Source: Cesiribacteraceae bacterium YIM B00369
Lineage (GTDB): Bacteria; Bacteroidota; Bacteroidia; Cytophagales; Cyclobacteriaceae
Direction: 5' to 3'
Assembly (NCBI GenBank): GCA_017948555.1
Contig: JAFMYY010000010.1
Coordinates: 147,928 to 190,730, forward strand
DNA length: 42,803 bases
The notes beneath the pieces were generated by a model. The model did not search any database. It saw only the letters and a list, made by a program, of their open reading frames with translations, and was not told the DNA's origin. The position numbers and the translations under genes were made by a program. Below are positions 35,043-42,803 of this stretch, in pieces (the stretch's first letter is position 1; the number at the start of each line of letters is the position of its first letter).

Positions 35043-36758
35043 ATGAAAAAGAATATATTCAGGTCCCTGTTTCGTGTTGTGCCTGTGGTAATGCTTGGCA
35101 TGAGCACAATTTCCTGTGAAAAAACGTTCGACCTAAAACCTGAAGACACCCTGGACAGGGAGCAGATGTATCAGAACCAGTTTGATGCGGATGTGGCGGT
35201 AATAGGTGTGTATGGTAAGTTCCTTAATCTTTCGGAGCAGTATGTGGTTTTAAATGAGCTGCGTGCCGATTTAATTAACCTTACAGCTAATGCAGCTTCC
35301 AATGGCGATTTGCTGGCTGTTAATTACCATACGGTGGAGCCTCAGAGCGACAATAAGTATGCTGATCCGAAGCCGTTTTATGAAGTTATAGTTGCATGTA
35401 ATGATGTGATGAAGAACTTAAACATTATGCTGGAGGAAAATAAACTGCCGGCGGCAGAGTATAATCAGCGCTATTCTGATATTGCCGGGCTCAGGAGCTG
35501 GGTCTATCTTCAGCTGGGAATCCACTTTAATGAAATCCCTTACATTACCGATCCGATGGAGACGGTAAATGATTTAAAAGTGGCCCTTGATGCCTCCAGT
35601 GTTACTTACCTGAGGCTTGACGATGGCAGCTTGCTGGACACCCTGATCAACTTTACAAATTCTTTACCTACACTGGGTAACTACGCAGAAGGAAGCTCTC
35701 TGATCATTCCAAATATAGACCAGTTCCGGACAGATAAGTTCTTTATTAACAAAAACTTCCTGTTAGGTGATTTGTACCTGTGGAAAGGTGAGTATACCAA
35801 AGCAGCTACTCATTACAAGGCTGTAATGGAAACAGTAACTGATGGAAACGAAGTTTTTGACCGGTATAAAGTCCGTTGGGCAGGTGCGGCGCAGTCTTTT
35901 GATCCCCGTACGAATTTTTCCGGAATTCAAAATCAGGGCTGGATGAATGAATGGATATGGGAACTTCCTTTCAGCCCGAACTTTGAACCTGAAAATCCTT
36001 TTATAGATTTGTTTTCCAATATAGGAGGTTCTTACCTTTTGAAGCCATCTGAGGAAGCCATAGAGCATTGGGAACTGGAAACGAGGACAGACCCTCTTCT
36101 TCAGGATCAAAGTGATCCGAGGGGGACTGCAGCAGTACGTACATTTTTAGCAAAACCGGGAGAACCATTGGTGGCTAAATACTTATACAGCTTTAATACG
36201 GCCCTTCCATATCAGAAGCCGGGAAACCTGTTCCTTTATCGTGCTGCCTTATTACATTTAAGATATGCTGAGGCTGCAAACAGGGATGGTAAGCACAAGG
36301 TTGCATTTGCATTGTTAAACCACGGCCTTAATACCACATTTGACCCTACTCCTGGCCGCGATCCGAACGAGGATGTAACTAATATTCAGCAGACCAAAGA
36401 GCCTTTTCCTTACGATCTGGATGCGAGGCAGGGAGACTTCCCTTTCTTCAGGGGAGCCTACCATCGTAATACAGGCATCAGAGGAAGAGCAGGTCTTCCT
36501 GCCATTGATCTTACTTTCTCCTCTGATTCTCTTGGCGATATTGAAGATGCACTAATTCATGAAGCTGCCCTGGAACTGGCCTTTGAAGGTAACAGGTGGC
36601 CGGATTTGCTGCGCGTAGCTATGCGTCGCAATGACCCATCCTTCCTGGCTGATGCTGTTTATGAGAAATTCGAGCAGGCAAACGATCCGCGGGCAGCGGA
36701 AGTAAGGACCCGCCTGATGAACCGGGCAAACTGGTTCCTTCCTTTCCGTTGGGAATAA
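35043..36758 (+). CDS. SusD/RagB-family surface glycan-binding lipoprotein (second copy)
   Basis: This 571-residue lipoprotein (lipobox TISC, Cys25) begins E-K-T-F-D-L-K-P-E-D-T-L and shows the SusD helical layout: D-A-D-V-A-V-I-G-V-Y-G-K-F near 50-62, L-L-G-D-L-Y-L-W-K-G-E-Y-T-K-A near 240-253, and A-L-E-L-A-F-E-G-N-R-W-P-D-L-L-R near 510-525. It is about 70 residues longer than the first SusD, with extra loop sequence in the middle, in line with a different ligand. It is the last gene of the seven-gene uptake operon; a terminator begins 11 bases after the stop codon. Confidence 0.96.
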   Translation: MKKNIFRSLFRVVPVVMLGMSTISCEKTFDLKPEDTLDREQMYQNQFDADVAVIGVYGKFLNLSEQYVVLNELRADLINLTANAASNGDLLAVNYHTVEPQSDNKYADPKPFYEVIVACNDVMKNLNIMLEENKLPAAEYNQRYSDIAGLRSWVYLQLGIHFNEIPYITDPMETVNDLKVALDASSVTYLRLDDGSLLDTLINFTNSLPTLGNYAEGSSLIIPNIDQFRTDKFFINKNFLLGDLYLWKGEYTKAATHYKAVMETVTDGNEVFDRYKVRWAGAAQSFDPRTNFSGIQNQGWMNEWIWELPFSPNFEPENPFIDLFSNIGGSYLLKPSEEAIEHWELETRTDPLLQDQSDPRGTAAVRTFLAKPGEPLVAKYLYSFNTALPYQKPGNLFLYRAALLHLRYAEAANRDGKHKVAFALLNHGLNTTFDPTPGRDPNEDVTNIQQTKEPFPYDLDARQGDFPFFRGAYHRNTGIRGRAGLPAIDLTFSSDSLGDIEDALIHEAALELAFEGNRWPDLLRVAMRRNDPSFLADAVYEKFEQANDPRAAEVRTRLMNRANWFLPFRWE

Positions 36759-36768
36759 AAAGATAAAA

Positions 36769-36804
36769 AAAGAGGGTAAGATAATAATGCATTTTACCCT
36801 CTTT
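36769..36804 (+). terminator. Intrinsic terminator ending the FAS1/SusCD operon
   Basis: An 11-base stem (AAAGAGGGTAA and TTACCCTCTTT) closes a 14-base loop. The 3' side is T-rich but interrupted (TTTATTATCTTAATTT). Confidence 0.8.
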
Positions 36805-37135
36805 ATTATCTTAATTTCCGGTAAATTAACAGAGTCAGATAAACCGGCAAGCACTTCAGAAATAAACAATTTCACCTGCCAGCAGATCCTGCCTGGCGCA
36901 GGATAAGGCTCAGAAGCGGGTAAGGTAATACAGAATGAGCTTCTTATGTCCTTACCGTTTGCATGTTGTTGAGGTTGTTAGCTCAGCAAAGTTTGTATTT
37001 CCGGATAACATCATTGTTTTTAAGTTGAATTCAGGAGGAGGAAAAAGCCCTTTGAACCGGTGCAATCGGTATCAGACGAATCTCTTTCTATTTACTAATC
37101 AGATTAAATCATAAAATTTAATTATTTAATTGCCT
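36805..37135. other. Noncoding region before the surface-protein operon
   Basis: This 331-base gap holds a perfect 7-base hairpin (ATCCTGC at 36886-36892 with GCAGGAT at 36898-36904) related in sequence to the CAGGAT repeats. The final 50 bases are AT-rich and should contain the promoter or leader of the following gene. I see no gene here. Confidence 0.6.
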
Positions 37136-40100
37136 ATGAGAGCAATAACTACAAAACTACTGGCCTGTCTGATTTTCTGCTGTTTATACAGCAGTATTGT
37201 GCAGGCGCAATGGAATCAACTGCCAAAATCGGCAACAGATCATGTTTGGTCTTCTTTAACAGTTGATCAGAGAAATGGAACTGTTTATAGTTCGCATAGT
37301 ATTGGAAAGATTCTGGCCAGAAGATTGAATGCAGAAGGGCAGTGGGAATTTCTGGGGCCTGAGACAGGATTAACCCCGGGCAATTCTTACTGGCATAAAT
37401 TAGCGGTCGATGATAATGGAACTGCATATATTGCTTTCACAGATAATGCAGAAGGAGGGAAAGCTTCTGTGATGAGATATAATGAAGGTTCTTTAGAATG
37501 GGAATATGTAGGTCCTCCGCATATTTCTTCCGGAACAACAAGTTTTACCACTATTAAATTTGATAATGATAATGTTCCATATGTTGCTTTCCGGGATGCT
37601 GATGCTCCGGAGGGTGATGTAAAGGTGCTCAGGTATGATGCTGATGAAAATATGTGGGTAGATCCGATTACCGGTTCTTCCTCAGCTTTTACTTCAATTT
37701 CAAAAGGAACTGCTGCGTGGATAGATATCGCCTTTAGCAACAATAATACACTTTATGTGGCTTACCAGGATGGACCTTCAACCAAAGCAACGGTTAAGAA
37801 ATTATTAGATGGAGCTAACTCCTACGAAGTTGTGGGTACAGAAAACTTCAGCGAAACAGCATCTGAATATATTTCCATTGCAGTGGATAATGATGAAACT
37901 GTGTTTATTGCCTATGGGTTAAGTGGACAGCCTCTATTTGTGCAGCAGTTTGATGATAGTCCTCAGGTTAATGATTGGGTAAGTGTAGGAGCTGCAGATG
38001 CTCCTTTCCCTAAAAATTTTTTTACATCCCAGGGAGATTTTGATATAAGGACAGAAATTTTTATTGATAATACAAACCGCCCTGTTGTTGCCTTTTTGGG
38101 AAGTGACTGGAGAGGAATTATTTACAGATTTAATGGATCTGAATGGACATCTGTAGGCGGCACGGATGGGCTACCTGACCACCATAGGTGGCCGTCCTAT
38201 GGTTTATATAAAGCGGAAAATATTTATTACGTATCCGGTAGAGCCCGTGATAGAAAAAACCTTATCCGTTCATTTGCCTGCGGCCCTGTTTTGCAGTTAT
38301 CCCCCGCTGCGTCGGAGGTAGATGCGGAGACTGTAGCTACTTTTACAGTGGAAGCTACAGGTGTTAACATCAGTTACCAATGGCAGGTTAATAAAAATGA
38401 TGGTGCCGGATTTTTAAATGTGGCCGATGGTGATGATTACACCGGCACTGCAACAGCAACGCTATCTGTTACAGCTGCAACCGTTGAAATGAACGGATAC
38501 CAATACCGTGCAGTAGCAAGCAGCGATTGTGGAGATAAGGCATCTGAAAGTGCTGTTTTAAGAGTTATTCCTCCGGCGCCGGTATGGACAGGAGCACCTA
38601 TATCTGAGGGAAGAGGTTTCTGGACATCAATGGATGTGGATAGTGAAGGAACTCCATATATTTTATCTGATGAAGCTGGTTATAAAGTATTTAGAAGAGT
38701 TGATGGGGGTTGGAGTCAGGTTGGAGCTGCTATTACAACCACTGCGGCCGTACAACGATATATATTTCCTACTCTGAAAGTGGACCAGGAAGGAGTTCCG
38801 TTTGTGGCATACCAAAACCATGAAGATGGACAAAAACTGTATGTCCGGAAATGGAACAGTGAAGCCGGAACATGGGATTTAGTAGGAACTCCGTCCGCTG
38901 AAGGAGTAAGGTATACTTATATCAATTTTGATAATAATAATGTGCCTTATGTTTTCTACAGGTCACTTGAAAATGAAAACTATCACTATAAAGTAATCAA
39001 GTTTGTCGATGGTGCCTGGCAACAGGTAGGGCCGAAGGTTGGAGGGCCAACAGAAAATCAGACTTTGAACATTACTTTTGATAACAATAATGTTCCTTAT
39101 GTTGTATACCAGGATGGATCTGCCAGTGCCAGTATTTTTGTAAAGAAATATAATGAAGCTGCAGATACATGGGATGTAGTGGGTTCTTTCGGACAGGGTA
39201 GTAATCCGTACCTGGCTCTTGATAATACTGATACCCCATATGTAGTATACAATGATGCGGTATTAAATAAGGCAGTTGTTAAAAAGTATGATGGAACAAA
39301 CTGGGTGGTAGTTGGCCAGACTGGTGGTATTTCTGGGGGGGGGGTGTACTCTGAGAATGGAACCAACAGAATTTTCATTGGCCCTGATAACAGACCTTAT
39401 GTAGCCTTTAATGATGGTGGTGGTAAATTTTTTGTGTTCAATGGTACGGCCTGGGAATTAGTTGGCGGAACAAATGCCAATGTAGGTGGTACTGGCTGGC
39501 ATAACTCAGCTATGGACAGAAATAACGGAGTGCTGTACTTTAGTTACAGAAACAGTTCAGATGGTGGAAGACGGGTATTTGTATATGAATTCAAGGCAGG
39601 CCCTCCGGTAAATGCATCACCACAGGATGGCGAAGTAATTGAAGGGGAAAGCATTACTTTCTCCGGTATTGCAGCCGGCCGCAATCTTTCCTACCAGTGG
39701 CAGGTAGATGAAGGGAATGGCAGATTTGTTAATATTCCTTCAGGTTCAACCAGCTACAGTGGCGTAACTACAAGCACGCTGAAAATAGAGCTGGCCACTA
39801 TGGAGATGAATGAAAACAAATACAGAATGGTTGCCATCGGAGAATGGGGAGCATCTGCTACTGAAGCTGCTGTTTTAACAGTTATTTCCTCCAATACATG
39901 CTTCCCTCCGCTGGTTGGAACGCAGCCGGTTAGTCTGGAACTTTGCCCGGGAACAAACGCACGGTTTATGGTTGAACCCAGCCAGGGATCGGAGCCTCAG
40001 TACCAGTGGCAGGTAAGTACAGATGGTACTACCTTTACCAACCTTGCAAACGGAGGTGTTTATAGCGGAGTAAATTCTAAAACCTTAACAGTTAGCGGAT

Positions 40101-41362
40101 TAACGAATAACCTGAATGGAAACCTTTACCGTGCAGTTATTTCCGCTGGATGTTCAGATGCTCAGGTTACTTCCAATAATGCTACTTTAACTGTATTTGA
40201 CAGACCAACCATTGTAACACAGCCGGTTGCACCGGAAACTGTTTGTCCGGGTACTGAGACTGCAATTTCAGTTGGAGCTATAGGTAATGCAATCACCTAT
40301 CAGTGGCAGCTCAGCACAAATGGTGTTGACTTTGCCAACATCACCAATGGAGAAATATATGGAGGAGTGGCAAGCTCAACCCTTGTTATCAAAGTACCAT
40401 CTTCTGCCATGAATGGCAATATGTATCGTGTGGTAACAGCAGGCTCCTGCCAGCCGCAGGCAGATGGTAATATTTCCAGCCCTGTTACGCTGCGTGTATA
40501 CCAGCCGTTAGTTGCGGGTACTATAAGTGGAAAGCAGAGTATTTGCTACAACACTGTTCCTGCACCTTTGATGAATACAGGCCTTGCATCCGGCAGCAAC
40601 AACAGTAATGCAGCCAACTATCAATATCAGTGGCAGTCTTCTGCTGATAATGCAGGCTGGACGGATATTTCCGGTGCTGAAGAGGTGGATTATGCACCTC
40701 AGGCACTCAGTGGAACAACTTATTTCCGCAGAAAAGTAGTAAATATAGCTTGCAGCCAGCCTGCAACAGCCTATTCTGAACCGGTAAAAGTTACAGTGTT
40801 CAGTGATGTAACACCGGGTGAAATTGTATGGACCGGAACCGGAGATGTAGCCAAAGGCAGTAATGCAGCTGCAATTGAGTCAGGTGTTGATGCAGCAGGT
40901 GGCAATATTGTTGCTTACCAGTGGGAATCTTCTGCCGACGGTACCACCTTTAGCCCGATTCCCGGAGCTACAGCTAAGGATTTCGCTCCTGCCGGCGTAA
41001 TGGAGACGCTTACATACCGCAGAGTGGCCACTTCTGAAAGAGGTTGCGGAACGGTAATAAGTAATGCAGTAACCATTACTGTAAGGGAAAATAACTTTGA
41101 TGCAGCCATGGTGCCTAATGCGGTTATGCCAAATTCAACCAGCTTAATGAATAAAACCTGGGGAATTAAAAACCTCCATTATTCAGGTAAGGTAAGCATC
41201 CGTGTTTTTGATATAAAAGGAAATACTGTATTTACTACAGAAGATCCGGCCAGGGAATGGGACGGCACCTACAACGGAGGTTTAGTGCCGGCAGGTACTT
41301 ATTACTATAGCATCGAGAATGGTGATAAGAAAGTTGGAGGATCGCTCAAAGTAATTTATTAA
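37136..41362 (+). CDS. Giant surface protein: beta-propeller-like and Ig-like blocks, T9SS type B domain
   Basis: The start chosen is ATG 37136; a TTG two codons earlier (37130) adds nothing. The 1408-residue protein has a signal peptide (about 1-25, VQAQ). It then has two propeller-like regions (about 26-380 and 480-820) built from repeats of the type V-P-Y-V-V-Y-Q-D plus W-D-V-V-G. Six Ig-like domains lie at about 384-476, 821-918, 921-1020, 1022-1120, 1122-1220 and 1223-1318, each with a Y-Q-W-Q or Y-Q-W-E core. A gliding-motility-type (CHU_C, T9SS type B) domain closes it at about 1319-1408, with D-I-K-G-N-T-V-F, W-D-G-T-Y-N-G and V-P-A-G-T-Y-Y-Y-S-I. It should be exported to the cell surface by T9SS. 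Ligand and role are unknown; adhesion is plausible. A ten-G run occurs at 39335-39344. Confidence 0.9.
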   Translation: MRAITTKLLACLIFCCLYSSIVQAQWNQLPKSATDHVWSSLTVDQRNGTVYSSHSIGKILARRLNAEGQWEFLGPETGLTPGNSYWHKLAVDDNGTAYIAFTDNAEGGKASVMRYNEGSLEWEYVGPPHISSGTTSFTTIKFDNDNVPYVAFRDADAPEGDVKVLRYDADENMWVDPITGSSSAFTSISKGTAAWIDIAFSNNNTLYVAYQDGPSTKATVKKLLDGANSYEVVGTENFSETASEYISIAVDNDETVFIAYGLSGQPLFVQQFDDSPQVNDWVSVGAADAPFPKNFFTSQGDFDIRTEIFIDNTNRPVVAFLGSDWRGIIYRFNGSEWTSVGGTDGLPDHHRWPSYGLYKAENIYYVSGRARDRKNLIRSFACGPVLQLSPAASEVDAETVATFTVEATGVNISYQWQVNKNDGAGFLNVADGDDYTGTATATLSVTAATVEMNGYQYRAVASSDCGDKASESAVLRVIPPAPVWTGAPISEGRGFWTSMDVDSEGTPYILSDEAGYKVFRRVDGGWSQVGAAITTTAAVQRYIFPTLKVDQEGVPFVAYQNHEDGQKLYVRKWNSEAGTWDLVGTPSAEGVRYTYINFDNNNVPYVFYRSLENENYHYKVIKFVDGAWQQVGPKVGGPTENQTLNITFDNNNVPYVVYQDGSASASIFVKKYNEAADTWDVVGSFGQGSNPYLALDNTDTPYVVYNDAVLNKAVVKKYDGTNWVVVGQTGGISGGGVYSENGTNRIFIGPDNRPYVAFNDGGGKFFVFNGTAWELVGGTNANVGGTGWHNSAMDRNNGVLYFSYRNSSDGGRRVFVYEFKAGPPVNASPQDGEVIEGESITFSGIAAGRNLSYQWQVDEGNGRFVNIPSGSTSYSGVTTSTLKIELATMEMNENKYRMVAIGEWGASATEAAVLTVISSNTCFPPLVGTQPVSLELCPGTNARFMVEPSQGSEPQYQWQVSTDGTTFTNLANGGVYSGVNSKTLTVSGLTNNLNGNLYRAVISAGCSDAQVTSNNATLTVFDRPTIVTQPVAPETVCPGTETAISVGAIGNAITYQWQLSTNGVDFANITNGEIYGGVASSTLVIKVPSSAMNGNMYRVVTAGSCQPQADGNISSPVTLRVYQPLVAGTISGKQSICYNTVPAPLMNTGLASGSNNSNAANYQYQWQSSADNAGWTDISGAEEVDYAPQALSGTTYFRRKVVNIACSQPATAYSEPVKVTVFSDVTPGEIVWTGTGDVAKGSNAAAIESGVDAAGGNIVAYQWESSADGTTFSPIPGATAKDFAPAGVMETLTYRRVATSERGCGTVISNAVTITVRENNFDAAMVPNAVMPNSTSLMNKTWGIKNLHYSGKVSIRVFDIKGNTVFTTEDPAREWDGTYNGGLVPAGTYYYSIENGDKKVGGSLKVIY
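39335..39344 (+). repeat. Ten-G homopolymer in a coding sequence
   Basis: Codons 734-737 read GGG GGG GGG GTG. Loss of one G gives a TAG stop at 39402-39404, and gain of one gives a TGA stop at 39352-39354. Either change removes the last five Ig-like domains and the T9SS domain. Confidence 0.95.
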
Positions 41363-41380
41363 TTAATTAACGGGATTAAT

Positions 41381-42334
41381 ATGAAAATTTCATTTAAGAA
41401 TATAGCGAAGGGGGTGCTGATGGCTTCTTTATGCGGCCTGTCGCTCACTGCTTTCGGCCAGACAAGGAACCCGCTGACACAATTTTCACGGATGCCTTAC
41501 CTGTATAATCCGGCCTCAACAGGAGCCGAAAATCTGACCAATATCACTCTTGGAACCCGTTATCAGTGGGTTTCAGGAGATGATTCCCCTAAAAGTTATT
41601 TTCTGGGGGTAAACCATTCTTTTCAGAAAGAGCAGGCTGCCACCACTAAAGTTGGTTTAGGCGGTTTTGTGGTACGGGAAAATCTTGGGATTACAGATGA
41701 AACACAGGCAGGGATAAGCTCCGCAGTGCACGTTCCGGTAAGTCAGAATTTCTTCCTGTCAGTTGGATTTAAGGTTCATTACAGCCGCGAAGGACTGAAT
41801 GCAGACAGATTACGGTTACGTGATATGGACCATCCTGATGTAAGAAGATTAAATGCTTCAGGGGGTACAAATTCATACCTTGATATTGCTCCCGGCCTGA
41901 TGTTGCATTCAAATAACTTTTATGTAGGTTATTCTGCTCTGCAACTTGTACGTACCCATATCGATGAAATGGTGGATACAGAAGGAGAAGTTCCGCTATT
42001 GCAAACTGCCATGATAGGTTATGTGTATCAGCTGAATGAAGATTGGGAAATTTCCCCCAGCGCTCTTGTGCAAATGGTGGAAAACCTTGATCCTTCCTAC
42101 ACAGTGCTTGCAAAGGTACGATACCAGTCCCGATTTTGGGTAGGAGCAGGATTCAGCCCGAATAAGGCTGTTTCTGCTTTGGTAGGATTTGCGCCTGGAA
42201 ACAGCTTTAATATCAGCTATAGCTTCGATTCAAGCATTGGTGATGCCGGTTCCGCAAATTTGGGCAGCAGCCACGAGTTCATCCTTGGCTTCCCGCTTTT
42301 CGGAAATAACACGCCTTCCCTGCTCTGGAAATAA
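41381..42334 (+). CDS. PorP/SprF-family type IX secretion-associated outer-membrane protein
   Basis: This 317-residue protein has a signal peptide (about 1-26, AFGQ) and the PorP/SprF opening S-R-M-P-Y-L-Y-N-P-A-S-T-G-A, with alternating beta strands to the end typical of a small outer-membrane barrel. In Flavobacterium johnsoniae, SprF-type proteins are required for secretion of partner proteins with type B C-terminal domains. Here the gene lies 18 bases after such a substrate, so it is the likely dedicated partner of the 1408-residue protein. It is probably not the core PorP, whose genes normally sit apart from substrates. Confidence 0.92.
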   Translation: MKISFKNIAKGVLMASLCGLSLTAFGQTRNPLTQFSRMPYLYNPASTGAENLTNITLGTRYQWVSGDDSPKSYFLGVNHSFQKEQAATTKVGLGGFVVRENLGITDETQAGISSAVHVPVSQNFFLSVGFKVHYSREGLNADRLRLRDMDHPDVRRLNASGGTNSYLDIAPGLMLHSNNFYVGYSALQLVRTHIDEMVDTEGEVPLLQTAMIGYVYQLNEDWEISPSALVQMVENLDPSYTVLAKVRYQSRFWVGAGFSPNKAVSALVGFAPGNSFNISYSFDSSIGDAGSANLGSSHEFILGFPLFGNNTPSLLWK

Positions 42335-42360
42335 ATAATTCATTTCTGTCAGTCTTATAT

Positions 42361-42399
42361 AAAAAGGCTCCCTCAGTTCAGCTGAGGGAGCCTTTTTTT
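42361..42399. terminator. Strong intrinsic terminator after the PorP/SprF gene
   Basis: A perfect 16-base stem (AAAAAGGCTCCCTCAG and its complement) closes a 5-base loop and ends in seven T residues. A-rich upstream sequence would let it work on both strands. Confidence 0.96.
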
Positions 42400-42550
42400 C
42401 AGGTAGCAGGTCAGCATACTTGTATACTGCTTTACTTGTGTTTATTTTTATTTATGCTCCAAAATAAGCCTTCAGAGGTTTAATGATAAGTTTTTTGGTG
42501 GACGGCCAGTCCTGAACGACAAAAAGAATTATTTTAGGTTTAGTAGCCGT

Positions 42551-42725
42551 TTTGTCATCACTCCTGACGTTGGAATGACAAAGTAAGCTAATTTATTTTG
42601 TGTATAAAGCTAACTTTGTCATGCTGAGGGACGAAGCATCTTTCGTAGTTTAAAGCCTCGGGAAGGCTATTTACCTGGAAAAATCCCTCCGCCCGGCGGC
42701 CGCCTTCGTCAGGTTGACAAAGAAG
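42551..42725. repeat. Nested palindromic intergenic repeat element (REP/BIME-like)
   Basis: Four copies of a TTTGTCA-type end motif alternate in orientation: plus at 42551, minus ending at 42582, plus at 42615 (TTTGTCATGCTGAGGGACG), minus ending at about 42720 (TTTGTCAACCTGACGAAGG read on the minus strand). GACAAAGTAAGCT and AGCTAACTTTGTC form a hairpin between the middle pair. The motif resembles GTCATGCTGAG...CGAAGCATC repeats common between genes in Bacteroidota. No transposase is nearby. Confidence 0.65.
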
Positions 42726-42803
42726 CTGTTTATAAGTAAATATTAAATGTCAGACCATTAAGTAATTCAAGTTGCGAGAAACAAAAATAGCCTGTCCCTT
42801 CGC

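Larger units (their letters stand above)
42335..42803. other. Noncoding tail with terminator and palindromic repeats
   Basis: No supported gene is visible in these 469 bases. They hold the terminator at 42361-42399 and a nested inverted-repeat element at about 42551-42725. The rest is unassigned. Confidence 0.65.

Noticed and set aside
37130-37135. TTG start two codons before the ATG of the surface protein
   Set aside because: ATG at 37136 gives a normal signal peptide, so the TTG extension is unnecessary.
38011-38032. A5 and T7 runs in the surface-protein gene as further contingency tracts
   Set aside because: Short A/T runs of this length are common in AT-rich genes and are much less slippage-prone than G10.

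Overview
The window comes from a Bacteroidota genome, most likely a Cytophagales-type or related environmental lineage. The evidence is two SusC/SusD pairs, type IX secretion system (T9SS) C-terminal sorting domains of both type A and type B, a PorP/SprF-family protein, many SPII lipoproteins, AT-rich leaders without Shine-Dalgarno motifs, and 7-base-period degenerate intergenic repeats. The genus cannot be named from the sequence. No tRNA, rRNA, CRISPR array, transposase, phage gene or transcription regulator is visible.

Positions 1-20541 are an enzyme block for rhamnogalacturonan-I (RG-I, the Rha-GalA pectin backbone) and its decorations. It holds, in order, L-rhamnose mutarotase, GH106 alpha-L-rhamnosidase lipoprotein, a GH43-like glycosidase, a PL26 exo-rhamnogalacturonan lyase, a concanavalin-like DUF6250-type protein, a GH28 enzyme on the minus strand, a T9SS-secreted PL11 endolyase, a GH2 beta-galactosidase-type enzyme, a GH115 alpha-glucuronidase and a GH105 unsaturated rhamnogalacturonyl hydrolase. 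Good intrinsic terminators follow the DUF6250-type gene, PL11, GH2 and GH105.

Positions 21221-36758 look like one outer-membrane uptake operon: four-domain FAS1 lipoprotein, SusC, SusD, FAS1 lipoprotein, FAS1 lipoprotein, SusC, SusD. Most gaps are 18-96 bases, with 120 bases and a complex inverted repeat before the last susD. It ends at a terminator at 36769-36804. The two-transporter arrangement with three fasciclin-domain lipoproteins is the most unusual gene organisation here.

Positions 37136-42334 are a second small operon: a 1408-residue surface protein (two beta-propeller-like blocks, six Ig-like blocks, T9SS type B C-terminal domain) and, 18 bases later, its likely PorP/SprF partner. 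A strong terminator follows, then a noncoding tail with a nested palindromic repeat element. The surface protein carries a ten-G run in its coding sequence, so it is a candidate for phase variation.

Working model (inference): PL11 cuts RG-I outside the cell, FAS1 and SusD lipoproteins capture the products and SusC imports them. In the periplasm PL26, GH105, GH28, GH106, GH2, GH43 and GH115 reduce them to monosaccharides. L-rhamnose is then taken into the cytoplasm, where the mutarotase feeds catabolism presumably encoded to the left of the window.
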